Shown: positions 43,605 through 54,590 of the stretch, piece after piece
Position numbering within the stretch: the first letter of the stretch is position 1
Layout of the letters: every line of letters begins with the position of its first letter
From: Hyposmocoma kahamanoa
Taxonomy: Eukaryota > Arthropoda > Insecta > Lepidoptera > Cosmopterigidae
Direction: 5' to 3'
Assembly (NCBI RefSeq): GCF_003589595.1
Contig: NW_020656077.1
Coordinates: 4,895,538 to 4,959,537 of the forward strand
Length of the DNA stretch: 64,000 nucleotides
Position numbers and translations under genes: made by a program
Notes under the pieces: generated by a model
Seen by the model: the letters and a program-made list of their open reading frames with translations, nothing else
The model's database searches: none
What the model was told of the DNA's origin: nothing

Positions 43605-44633
43605 AATGTTATTCATTTCATAAATTAAATCGATTATTTGTAATATGTGGGATATCTGTCTATGATTCGTGCTCGAATAAAGCCGCACGTAGTGGAAATT
43701 TGATTAAATTTTCTAACCTAGTTCATCTGGATAACGAAGTTACAGAATTCGCAGGTGGAGACAGACACAATGAAACAAAAGACTTAATATGTGCCAGTAG
43801 ATTGATAACGGGGTGATTAACATGTTAAGATTTGACCCACTTTCCTTCGTCGTTTAATTATACTGTGTGTGGAAATGCGCTAAAATCTTGTACACACACT
43901 GTTTTCGCTAGAGTATAGTGGTCTAATTAATACCGGAAGAACTTGGTATTTTGAAGATAACTGTAAAATACATTATTCCAATACACGGAATGCTATAGTT
44001 TTGAAAGGCACATTTGAAATTCAGAACACTTAAAACACATTATTAACCACCAGAACTAGCTACAGGCGTGGACAATATAATAAATAGTTAAAACTACAGA
44101 GGATAATAAAAACAAGTAAAGACCAAACAAGAAGCAGCGAGAAACAAATAGAAACACAAATTAAACTTTCCTGAGGGCGATGTGGAATAAAATCGTTCAA
44201 TTTGGCAGAACTTTCGATAAAGTAACGAAATAATTTTATAGTCCAGGAGTCAGTTTTCTAAAACTGGCTCTTGTCCAGACTTTTTTAAGAGCACGTATTT
44301 CATTTTTGACAACAACAATCGCTGTCCTTGTTTTAGTTGGTCCAGACAAAGGAGACATGCGATGGCAATTCTTATTTAAACTTGTTTCTTAGATAATTTT
44401 CTTTTAGTGCTTATGTTGCTGAGTTGAGATTTTCCCTTGAAGGACAACGTTTAAGATTTATTCACTTACTTTGTGGTCGTCGATATTTAAGTATTTTAAG
44501 ATTTTGGTTTTACATTGCAGGCGACTGTCTTGTGCGATTATCATCTCATAGTAAAACAATTTCACAATAACACGATTCCACCTTGTAGTATACAGTTACT
44601 GAGATATCCCGCTAATCCATATAGCTGAACAAA
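43605..44633. other. no recognised feature
   Basis: No supported feature. Confidence 0.45.
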
Positions 44634-45190
44634 TCGTCGCCTTACTTTCTCAAACTCGTATCGTAGAGCACAAAGTTACTGAAATCCAAAAAAAAATTGT
44701 ATATTCAAATTTTGCAGGCTGATTTCACACACATTTTCTTCATATTCGCCTATGATATTCACAGACTGGTTTTTACATATTCTTAAAGTAATGCATCCAA
44801 ATTAACATCCTTGATAAAAAATTTAGAATAAATACATTGACTTACAAATAAATGAACGACGGGTCTAATACAAAAACCACGAAAGAAATGTCCCAAGTCA
44901 ACCTATTTAAACGTAGTGACATGTAAAGAAATATGAAAAAGCTAAAACGTTGTATTTAAATTGTAATGTCATCGCAATACTGTCTAAATTTGCTTGCTTC
45001 GCGGTCAGTCGAACAAACGAAGACTAAAGCGTGAATGACGCTCCATATACGATTTTAACGTCCTATAAGTTCGGACACTTTTTAGCGCGGACCCGACGCC
45101 CATATAATTGTAAGTCAATTAATAAATACAAAGTTTTGCGATCTCCTGAATAATCACTCTTTATAAGATACGAGTCTGAGAAAGTAATGC
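44634..45190. mobile_element. MITE family M5, split by a P-like MITE
   Basis: Left end 'gccttactttctcaaactcg' and right end 'taagatacgagtctgagaaa' match the intact M5 at 32508-32745. The middle is occupied by M3. Confidence 0.87.
44835..45120. mobile_element. P-like MITE (family M3), copy 2, nested
   Basis: Same length as copy 1 (286 bp). Starts CATTGACTTACAAATAAATG. The right end is TTGTAAGTCAAT with the last base changed. Exact 8 bp duplication AATAAATA at 44827-44834 and 45121-45128. Confidence 0.92.
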
Positions 45191-45959
45191 ATCAATATTG
45201 TCAGTGTATAGTAGAAAGGGCTTAAGCTACTGGTCTGTTTTAGTTTTTAACGACTGTCTGAAACATTTATGACCTGTTTTATAATTACATTTTGGGCACT
45301 TTTAAAATTGAAATCTACAATACACCGACGATATGCACTTATCGTGTCATATTCGTGTTATTGTCTTGTTTGTTTTTTTTGTTGACTTAAATTGTTACCA
45401 CTACACATTCAAGAAAAAAGTAGTAAGGTTAGAAAGGACTTCACTAACTTTACTAAATAAAATTTTATCAGACTTATTAATCATGAATTCCGATGGCCGA
45501 TTTGGAGAAGGTTTCTCGACATTTTCACAGAAGATATATAGTAATACTCCTTTAGATTTATCTTATTCCTCAAACTCTTTTCGTAATATAACGTCGACTG
45601 GCTAAAAAGAAGGAAATTTTATTAAAACTCGTTAGTGAATTAAACTTTCTGATTGATTCTGTAGATCTTTCTAAGATTTATAAAACAAACTTTAACTCCG
45701 AGTAAGCAAAAATAGCGAACTAAACTAGTTTTCTTATTTTCAAAACAAGGTCTGTATGATATTAAGCAAGGAAATTAAATCAAATTTTCAGTTTACTTTG
45801 CTATTTCTTGCTTGAACGTAGGCAAGGTTCGTTTTGTAAATACAAAAATCTTTTTGCTTAGACGAAGTCAAAGTTCGTTTTATAAACATCAGCATTAGAT
45901 TTGTTTGAGGTGAAAGGTGTTTTCATATAAAATGTTCGCAAAGATTATACTGAAGTATC
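45191..45959. other. no gene recognised
   Basis: A 90-codon plus frame at 45333-45605 is AT-rich with no family. A short direct repeat 'aaggttcgttttgtaaat' / 'aaagttcgttttataaac' lies at 45823-45890. Confidence 0.45.
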
Positions 45960-46095
45960 ATAGGCGCATGGAACTTGTCAACTTATGTCTCAGGGTGACG
46001 GGCGCGGTGGCAGTGCCCCTCAGGTCTTTGGGATTTAAACCTTATCGCTTACCACCAGGCGCACCACTTGTCCGTCCCGGCACTTGGTATTGTAA
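45960..46095 (+). repeat. R1 retroposon copy 12 (partial)
   Basis: 'ggaacttgtcaacttatgtc', 'tcagggtgacgggcgcggtg', then a jump from 'gatttaaa' to 'cgcttaccaccaggcgcac', so an internal piece of about 40 nt is missing. Confidence 0.88.
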
Positions 46096-47070
46096 ACTGG
46101 GACGTAGCTTAGGATGCGTAGCGAGAGGTACTTTTATGAATATAAACTAAAATAATCTTCAAAACTTGGTTTATTGTACTTTTTCACATATTTTCTAATA
46201 CAGGTTACATCTCCAACTCTCAAGATGTTCTATTCTTTTCTTATTTCATTTTTCAAAACACATTCTAATTACAAAACTATACTCACTCAGCCAGTGATTC
46301 TACTCATAGAGTAGAGCCTAGACTACAGTATTATATAAAAAAAAAGTACCTGCCTACTAATTTCGCTTAGTTAAACCATAATTTTTTATTGTTTTTCATA
46401 GCTTTTATATTTATAAAATTATCTATGTTTGTGCTAAAAAGAAAATATTGGCGTCTAATGGTGGATTCGTCATCGGTAATTAAGAAATAAAGTTCGACTT
46501 TTGGGTATGTTCACGCAAAAACTTTTGTACGAAAACTGCCGACAAAACATACGAGAGAAGTATACGACGATGCTATTCTTTAGATAAGAAGCGCTATTAT
46601 AGACATTAGTGAGCGCCATGGTCATGCTCTCGCCTGTAGAAATAACCCACAATGACGTTAATTTGTTAAGTTGCTCATGCTATAGGTATATGAGTAGGAT
46701 AGAACCGTGACATGAATAATGGAAGTCGTTGCATAATAATTTGTAATGTCGAGTACCATAGGTACGAGATTTTATTTTAATTAATCATTGCATACAATAT
46801 TTTTTCTACGAAAAAATAAAATAATGAAATACAATCAATATTTAATGTATACATTGTTAACAATCCATGACAACAAACTCAAACGAAAGACAAAGAAACG
46901 ATACAAAACAAAGAACCAAAGAGATAGATAGAATACAAGTGGTCAAGTACCGCTTATTTTTAACCAATATTTTTTTTGTACAGATTTAGAGCCTATGCGC
47001 AACACGGCGTATTTTTTACGTACGCACGTCATCTGCGCTTATACTCAGGATTCTATTTTTGATTTCAATC
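46096..47070. other. no recognised feature
   Basis: AT-rich; no supported feature. Confidence 0.45.
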
Positions 47071-47073
47071 TTA

Positions 47074-47238
47074 GGGTCGTATTCCAGAATTCTACTCAAT
47101 GCTCAAGTCAGGATCTGAGTATGATATTAAGCACTGGAAATACGACCCTAATGGAAGGGACTCGAGTATGATTTCGAGTGCTTTAAACCGTACTCAAATC
47201 CTGATTTGAGCATTGAGTGGAGTTCTGGAATACGACTC
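47074..47238. mobile_element. PIF/Harbinger-like fold-back MITE, 165 bp
   Basis: The left end GGGTCGTATTCCAGAATTCT and right end ...AGTTCTGGAATACGACTC are inverted repeats that stay paired for about 50 bp ('actcaatgctcaa.tcaggat'). Exact TTA duplications lie at 47071-47073 and 47239-47241. A third partial copy of the end, 'ggaaatacgaccc', sits in the middle (about 47137-47149). Confidence 0.88.
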
Positions 47239-47241
47239 TTA

Positions 47242-47615
47242 GGTTCCTTCGCTTGCTCACGTTTCAATACGAGGACTCGCATCAAACAATAACTTTGCAG
47301 CCTCGCATAACAAAAACAATTATGTTGTATCATTATAAAGTCAATGTGTTGTATACAATAATTACATTATTATCAGGAAAACATCGTCTTTGTGCTCGAA
47401 CGGCTGTATTTTTTGTCGTGACAGTCTGACTCAGCTTTGAAAAGCGCATGTTCTCCGTTAAGTGTCGTATGTTCATATTTTATATTATATCACACCGTTA
47501 CCGCTCAGTTACACAAAGATAAAGTTTTGCGCGCTCAGTTACCACGCCTTCATGTACATTAATGACGAATCTGAATTCTATTTATAGGCAACAATATTTA
47601 AATTCCTCTGAAGAA
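47242..47615. other. no recognised feature
   Basis: No supported feature. Confidence 0.4.
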
Positions 47616-47810
47616 ATCCACCGCGCGGTCGTCACGCGGGCCGCCGCGTAGACCAAATTCAAGCCAGACAGAAAGTTCATTTAAGTTAAAACGTTAAAGC
47701 TGAACAAGTAGAACGTATTTTGCCATTACAGTTAGACGCACGCGGTGGCACGCGGCGGCACGGGGACCGCGCGGCGGCCGCGCGCGTTTCGTTTGTTTCG
47801 TCCATGGATG
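47616..47810. other. CpG-rich patch
   Basis: 'accgcgcggtcgtcacgcgg', 'gccgccgcg', 'gcacgcggtggcacgcggcg' and 'ggaccgcgcggcggccgcgc' stand out in AT-rich surroundings. It could be a promoter or first exon, or a transposon interior. No TATA, Inr or splice evidence decides between these. Confidence 0.35.
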
Positions 47811-47814
47811 TACT

Positions 47815-48058
47815 GTCACCTTACCTATGTCTGCTGCCAAACGATAAAGTGAGCATTACTGCGTTCCGGTTTAGAAGGGTAAGGGTGCTGGTGAATTACA
47901 GGCACATAGGACTTGCCAACTAATGTCTCAGGGTGACGGGCGCAGTGGCAGTGCCCCTCAGATCTTTGTGATTTGGGGTTCTGAGAGGCACTGCAACTGT
48001 TACGGCAAAACAAAATGGCGTGTCGCTCACCACCAGACGCATGACTTGTTCGTGTAAA
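47815..48058 (+). repeat. R1 retroposon copy 13
   Basis: 'gtcaccttacctatgtctgc', 'gagcattactgcgttccggt', 'agggtgacgggcgcagtggc', 'cgctcaccaccagacgcatg', then 'acttgttcgtgtaaaaaaat', with a short A-tract. Confidence 0.92.
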
Positions 48059-48149
48059 AAAATATACATAATTTGTTTGTAGTTCGTATTTTTCTTAGTG
48101 ATAAATGCACTCGTGACGTTAAATTACATTTGGCTTTTTTAAATCTTGG

Positions 48150-48420
48150 GTAACAGGTAGTTTATAAGTAGTCCTACTGCTGGGCACAGGCCTCCTAGTG
48201 GGAATCATTAAATTGTTTCTTAGATGTGTGCAGGTCCCCCACGATATTTTCCTTCACCGAAAAACGGTAAATAGTAACTAAAACATACAAATGAAAAGTC
48301 TTACATATAAATAATAACTAAAACAATAACTATAATGATTACAAATGTGTGGCGAGGATTCTCAACTCAGTATATGCTGTGCAGACTTGGTTAGCACAAC
48401 ACTGATTTTCAGCCAGGACC
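48150..48420 (-). mobile_element. degraded tRNA-derived SINE (family S4-like)
   Basis: 'tactgctgggcacaggcctc', 'gtgtgcaggtcccccacgat' and 'attttccttcaccgaaaaac' are landmarks of a widespread lepidopteran SINE body. A decayed tRNA-like head lies near 48350-48420 on the minus strand. Confidence 0.65.
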
Positions 48421-48763
48421 TTCCGGTTTAACGGTGGTATATTAGATAATAAGGTATCTATGATGAGCGTGAAAGGGAAAGGAAAGAAAAAAATAGTTAC
48501 TTATACAATAAAAACCGACAGAGATTGTCAGTGTTAAGACAGAATGAGCATTTCCTTGGACGTAAGAAGTGGTATAAAAAAAAAACAAAAACATAAAAGA
48601 ATACAAAAATGTTTAAAGGGAAACAAAAAAAAAAAACCAAGCCAAAACATTTATCCTAAGCAGATACAAATTACGTTTAAGTACAAAATTTACTTATAAC
48701 ATATTTTGATAAACCTGGGTGATTAAGCATACTTCTTTTGAGTGGTTAAAAATATTTTCCTCC
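48421..48763. other. no recognised feature
   Basis: A-rich spacer with runs of A near 48580 and 48630. Confidence 0.45.
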
Positions 48764-48771
48764 GTTTAGAC

Positions 48772-48999
48772 CATTGACTTACAAATAAATGGACGACGAG
48801 TCTAATACAAAAACCACGAAAAAAATGTCCCAAGTCAACCTATTCGAAATTTAAATTGTAATGTCATCGCAGTATCGCGCTGTCAGTCGAACAAATGAAG
48901 ACTAAAGAGGAGTTTGGCGCTCTGTATACGATTTTAGCGCCTTACAAGTGCGGACACTTTTTAGCGCGGACCCGACGTCCATATAATTGTAAGTCAATG
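48772..48999. mobile_element. P-like MITE (family M3), copy 3, internally deleted
   Basis: 228 bp. Ends CATTGACTTACAA and TTGTAAGTCAATG are intact, with exact 8 bp duplication GTTTAGAC at 48764-48771 and 49000-49007. About 58 bp of the interior is missing compared with the 286 bp copies. Confidence 0.92.
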
Positions 49000-49007
49000 G
49001 TTTAGAC

Positions 49008-51750
49008 TTAAAATTTAGCTGGGACATACTTTCAAGCAAGCAACACATTAAAAGGAAGCGAAACACGAAAAGTTTAACTAGAATATAAAACTGTATCCGA
49101 ACTTTTTAAGTATTTACTTTCTTTGATGATTCTGAGTAATGGATCGTATCTGTTTTACGTTTACCGGGGGTCGTTGACCTTGAGCCGGAAACCAATTTAA
49201 CCGAGTACAGATGTACACAGAGCGAAACAGATAAGATCGACCAAATTTATACACGCCATGTAATTATACGACACAGAGCATATTGGTTTTACTACCGTTT
49301 TCGGTAGTATGAAATTTTCTACTACAAATCTGCAATAAAAATTAAATAACGAAGTGCCCTAGAACAATATTTTAATATTGGATGCCACCCCACATTCGGT
49401 CCCCTGGTTGCTAACAGCCATTTAGTCAGATCGTTGCCGGATGTTAATGCATAATTCTTGTGTAGGTATACATAGGAACTTGTAATTTGCGAGTGAACAT
49501 GCATTATAGTGGAATTAGATTGAGGTTTAATATTTTGATTAAGTGTCAGAGGCGCCGAAACACAGCAGATCATACAACGAATATACGTTGCATGTGGGTA
49601 GTTCTAATCACGATTGAAGTATTTTGACAAAAATGTGGCCCAAGATTTTTGTTTCCTATTTTAGTTCGTAAATTAGTATTGCATGTTGGTAAAGATGTTC
49701 GTAATGTATTGTTAAAAGGAACAGTAAAAAAATGCGAATTATGACGATTTGAAAAAAATGTTGTCAGAGTACTGATAAAATAGGAAATGTATAAAAACGG
49801 AACAAGTAACAATAAAATTGATTATTTTTTAGTTTGCAGAAAACATGCAAAATCTGTTGTACATTAATTTTTCAGAGTCAATAAATCGCTAGTAATATTA
49901 CTGTATAGGTAAAAAAGTTCACAACGAGCTACGAATTATTCGTGCGGAATAGCAAAATTGCACGAAAATAGTACTATTTGTGATAATTTTGGAGTCACAT
50001 GTTTTTCCAGAGGACTGATAACAAATTGCAGCGACAAAAGTATTTAAATGACCTTGAGTGCAAAATAAGCACTGGGCAGAATGTATTTTCTTATACATAA
50101 TGGCTCATTTCTTGATTTAAAAATAATAAGATAACTTCTAATAGTTGCTTGGTAATTCAGCTTTTAAATAAATTTTTTTATCACATTCGCACTTTGCGAC
50201 ACACCAGAGGACTGAGGTTTTCTTGTGTGTCGCTTGTTCTTTTCGTAAAAAAATAATTCTTTATGTCGCCTGTTACAATGACGAAATGGTTAATTATGTA
50301 AATAAAGGTGTCGATATAAAAATAAATGATCTAAGGAAATAATTTCACATGATATGTCTCGGACCATCGAAAATTCCATCATGATTAGAACGTACCATGT
50401 ATACTTAGTTCTTTTGCCGATCTTACATAAATATTGAAACAGGCGTTTTTATTACCGTTCCTCTGTGTTCATATTTACATTTTTCACATTCCTTGCCATT
50501 GTGTAACGTTTGCTTTTGTACTTAAGGACGGTATTGGCATGTGATACTGCTTTTTGATGTTGCCATGATGGTGTCCGAACTGGCAGGCGATTTTCTTTTG
50601 TCGTCAATTTTCTCAAATATTTAATTACAAGGCTTCCAAGAGCATACTGTTTCAAGAACATCGTAATTTCTAGGTCTAAAAAATCCTATAATCCTATAAA
50701 ATTTAGTTTTATAAAAACAAGTTGTTACAACATTTAAGCCTACTATGTTAATGTTGGAGCATAACATCATAGTATGAGGTATAATAATAAAATTGCCGTC
50801 TGCTAACTAAACGCGGCTCAATGAAAAAATATTTTTTTGAGACATCATAAAAAACTATAACACAGTTTTAGAATTATTGTAATTGATTAATCATATTCAG
50901 CTATGCATCGTTAGGGTAAGTTCAAGTCGAATACGTTAATTAATTTTACATGTTTTTAAAACAGAATTTTGTGCTTTATCTTTTGCAATTTAAAATGGAT
51001 ATACCATTTGCCACTTTTTTGTTATTTATATTTATATACTATTTGTATTTATATACTTTATTTGCCGCGTTTTAGTTAGTGGACGGCAGAAAAGTCGATA
51101 ACACATTTCGTTATTTAAGAAGAGCATTGTATCCAAATAGAAAAAAAAAGATGGAACCGGAAAATTTGCGAATCGTTACAGGCAATAGAAAAATGTAATT
51201 CTTCGCAATCCATACCAACGCGGCGCCCCCGCAAAAAGGATAAAAAGAAATAAAAATGCCGACCGATCGCAATTGTATTATAATTGTTACCGTTAGGGTC
51301 GTACACATTATTGGTGGCGCAGTACCATTCACCATAAAATTCTGTTCCTAATAAACATGATAAAACGGAACCATTTTAAAGATTTAGAATGATTGTTTTT
51401 GGTCAATCTGTGACATTGTACTTATAGCGTAATTACCGACTCGTATATATTTTTAAGATTTTGCATTACCACTCTGGTGATCTACTTACTACCGATAGTA
51501 CTATGGTAAGATTATCTACCTGTATTACTACTCTACCTTAGCTGGTAGTATTACCGACAAATATTTATAAGTATCTCTAGAAAAGGGAGCGAAAAATATT
51601 TTGCTGTAGACAAGAAATTATAAATATAAGTACATCTAGTGAGTGAAAGCCTTTATCAATATGGAAACAAGAAATAATAACGTGGAGAGTGTCTTTCATG
51701 AAATCGTGAAATTTTTTTTTACGTTTTAACGCACATGTATTTAAAAAAAA
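49008..51750. other. no gene recognised
   Basis: 2.7 kb of AT-rich sequence. Frames of 63-83 codons show no family and overlap each other on one or both strands. Confidence 0.5.
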
Positions 51751-51954
51751 TCACGCACACACTCAACATAGCCCCGCACTAGGGAAACCATGTGTCGCGG
51801 GTGCCATGGACACACACATAGACAACCACAAATTACACCCAAACTTACGAGAGATATAAATGCAGTTCATACAAATATTTCTCCCGGCCCTGGAATCGAA
51901 CCTAGGACCTCTGCGTGGCAATTCGGCATGGTAACCGTTCGGCCACGGCGGCAG
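51751..51954 (-). mobile_element. tRNA-derived SINE (family S1), minus copy
   Basis: 'cacacactcaacatagcccc', 'gggtgccatggacacacaca', 'ccacaaattacacccaaact', then the B box complement 'ggaatcgaacc' (51891-51901) and the A box complement 'ccgttcggcca'. Full-length in minus orientation. Confidence 0.92.
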
Positions 51955-51974
51955 TTTGACAATTTGACTAGGTA

Positions 51975-52110
51975 TGACTTTTTATGATATCAAGTGACGG
52001 GACCAGAAAGCGCCCACGCCTGTCCATATCAGTTACAGTGCCACTCAGAGCTTTAAATCGCAAAGATTTGAGGGGCACTGCCACTGAGCCCGTCTCCCTG
52101 AGACATTAGC
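51975..52110 (-). repeat. R1 retroposon copy 14
   Basis: 'gatatcaagtgacgggacca', 'gtgccactcagagctttaaa' and 'ggggcactgccactgagccc', ending at 'gagacattag'. Only the 3' half is present. Confidence 0.9.
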
Positions 52111-52330
52111 AGACAATAAAGAATAAGAGAACGGACACTCTCCGCCCCTCCCTAGTTTTTGATACCGCACCACGCCCCGCACATTGCCGGTCACATTGAC
52201 TGAACGACAACAAGGCTGCGCGCGAGACGTTTTCGCGCGGAGACGGCTTTGATATTTGCATATAGTTTTCATTTATTCATTACGAAATTTGTACGTTATT
52301 ATAAAACATCATTTTACGTTACTATTTATA

Positions 52331-52390
52331 ATGGTCGTGAATTGTGCTGAGCACGGCTGTTTATCATCATTTTCCGAAAGATGAAACGAA
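52331..52390 (+). pseudogene. THAP-like zinc finger first exon, frameshifted
   Basis: THAP domains are C2CH zinc fingers that bind DNA in P-element transposases and in host THAP proteins. From the ATG at 52331 the frame reads MVVNCAEHGC, giving the C-x4-C start typical of the fold, and then stops at 52382. A +1 frame from 52362 reads YHHFPKDET, matching the 'H.FPKD' block that follows the first cysteine pair in THAP domains. That frame runs into a consensus splice donor, gtaagt (52391-52396). The distance between the two blocks is shorter than usual, so there is a deletion plus frameshift. The later H-finger ligands and 'AVPTIF'-type end are not visible downstream. It could be a relic of a P-like element or of a host THAP gene. 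Confidence 0.45.
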
Positions 52391-52396
52391 GTAAGT

Positions 52397-52989
52397 AAAA
52401 AAACGTATGTCTGAGACTCATTCAGTTAACGTTTTCTTTATTTATTTACTGCAGAGTAATATATGTATGTATAATAAATACAGATTTATTGTATCAATAT
52501 AATGAGACGCCATGACTTCGTGAGCTAGTAGACAAGGATTCGCGAATTTTCTATTTGTATTGCCGATAAATATTACTAAGGTAGTGAACATATCTAATTA
52601 TTAACTAAACTTCGACACGCAATTTCAAATACCTTGGCTACCTTACTTAAAAGTACGTACACGTCTGAAATATAACATTTTAAGTGCTTTTAATATATTT
52701 TTGAAATAAATCTTCATTGTTACACTAGTTAGTGAATTAATGAAAAATATAATAGAATATTGATATAATTACCTTATAGACTTGTATAATTATTAGGATT
52801 CTATTAATGAATCATAAATAATAGATTCGCGTTAGAATTTTCGCTATGTTGCCGCTCTGACCACGTAACGTAATAGTGCGAGAAACTGATGGGTAACCCT
52901 GCCACTTCACGCACACATTTGCGCGTGTGCAGATAGCGCCTTGCTGTATTTAAGTAGGAAAATAATTTTCGATCGTTGTATGGAGTGTC
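52397..52989. other. no recognised feature
   Basis: A possible acceptor 'tttatttatttactgcag' ends near 52455, but nothing THAP-like follows. Confidence 0.4.
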
Positions 52990-53125
52990 CGGGGTGTGAC
53001 ATAAGTTAACAAGGCCCATGTGCCTGTAATTTCACCAGCACCATTCAAAACCGGTACGCAGTTATGCTCACGAGTACTTCTCCGGTCGTACTCTTGCACA
53101 AGGAACTATATTGCTACTAAAAAAA
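52990..53125 (-). repeat. R1 retroposon copy 15 (5' half)
   Basis: 'gtgacataagttaacaaggc', 'atgtgcctgtaatttcacca', 'caaaaccggtacgcagttat' and the 5' end 'tattgctactaaaaa'. Confidence 0.87.
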
Positions 53126-53499
53126 CTACTTTACATTTTCGCGCTTTAAAAATCAAGATTCACGGTTGGTATGCGTCTAAAAATTGTGACATATAAAAAT
53201 ACAAAAGAAGAAAGTACTAAATGCCATTTGAAAGACATTTAAATATGAATTACATTTAAAGAGCGCTGATTTCAATGCCCAGCCTCGAAGGGGCCTCCGT
53301 TTAGGGCTGTAATAGCATAATAAAGTAAAATGCAATTACATACAGTGTTGCCAATTTGATAGCATCCCGTTGCCAGCCTGCGGCCAGATTGCCTAGGGGA
53401 CTGCTGACAATTTATTTTTAACATAAGAACAAGTTTTTGAAGTGTGACAGAAAGAACTTTGCCTCCGATGCGAATTTTATGCCTTTATTTGTTGTAACC
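53126..53499. other. no recognised feature
   Basis: No supported feature. Confidence 0.4.
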
Positions 53500-54000
53500 T
53501 TGTAACGCGAGTTAATTTACACCAAAACATTATGGTCTATTCTCATTTAAACAAAGTGTACAAATCTAAGTCTGTTGAGTCTTTCAAAATTTAACTCAAA
53601 GCTCATTTATTCATTACCTTATACTTTTCATTAATAAAAAGTATAATTTTTATTAATTATTATGTTATATAAAATCTCACTTTTAATTTATGGAATTATA
53701 TGTATTTTTTATTTATTTTTCAAATTTAATATTATATATTTTTAGTGCAATTTGTTATGTTAACATGTTATCCTTTTACGGCCTAAAAGAATCATTATCT
53801 CATAGTTTTTCCTGTAACCCGAAGGTTGCCTGGTAGAGATTGCTATCTAGCAACAGGACTTCCTGTTGTACCTGTCTTATTGTTTCTATTATTTTTTTTG
53901 CATTATTATGTGTTTGTCCATGTGTGCAATATAGAATAATTTATGTTGTATTGTAAATCAACCTCTTCGTCTGTTTTTGTCCAATAAATGAAAATTACTT
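53500..54000 (+). pseudogene. non-LTR LINE 3' end with 3' UTR
   Basis: A short coding tail reads SKSVESFKI, stop, LKAHLFITLY (about 53570-53630). It matches the 'SV..FK..LK.HLF...Y' terminus of insect LINE ORF2 proteins, with one internal stop. It is followed by a long 3' UTR with the recurrent lepidopteran block 'cctgtaacccgaaggttgcc', 'tggtagagattgctat' and 'caataaatgaaaattac'. The rest of ORF2 is missing. The identification of the UTR block is from memory of common lepidopteran LINE ends and would be confirmed by a repeat search. Confidence 0.7.
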
Positions 54001-54411
54001 CCTTGATTGTAATTTTTTTATTAGGGAGATAACACGTTGGGCGACCCTTCTACGGGGGACTAGAAGCCATCGCATATGTTTCGTAATGACGTCACGCTCT
54101 TGATTCCCGTCATCCGGGGGTACCACCCCGTGAAATGTCAGAGTGCGCCAACAAGCAATTAATACTTATTGTCAGGCTCAAGTGAACGGATAGCACATGT
54201 AATATTTTTCACTGACAATATTGCCCCATAATAAGAAGATCAGCAATTTTTAAATTTAATTTAGTAATTTAGCATTTAGTATTTTTGAGCTTTTGTCATT
54301 TTCTATGTCAGAATTTTTAAGAGGCATACTAGGCGTGAATTTTAATTTTTAAAACACGAAAGTGTAGAGTAGTCGTTCAAAAAAATTTGACTCAGTTAAT
54401 GCACTTTAATT
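54001..54411. other. no recognised feature
   Basis: No supported feature. Confidence 0.4.
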
Positions 54412-54590
54412 GTTCCAAGTTCGATTCCCGGGCCGGGAGAAATATTTGTGCGGCCTACATTTATTTGTCTCGTGAGTTTGGGTATAATTTGTGCTTGTCT
54501 ATGTGTGTGTCCATGTCAACTGCGGCACAGTTTCCCTAGTGCGGGGTTATTAAAAAAAGCTCCTGTATTTTTGCTCTACATGAGTGTGTG
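54412..54590 (+). mobile_element. tRNA-derived SINE (family S1), 5'-truncated
   Basis: Starts within the T-arm: 'ttccaagttcgattcccggg', 'ccgggagaaatatttgtgcg', 'gtctatgtgtgtgtccatgt', 'ccctagtgcggggttatt'. It has a roughly 35-nt interruption before 'gagtgtgtgc'. Confidence 0.88.
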
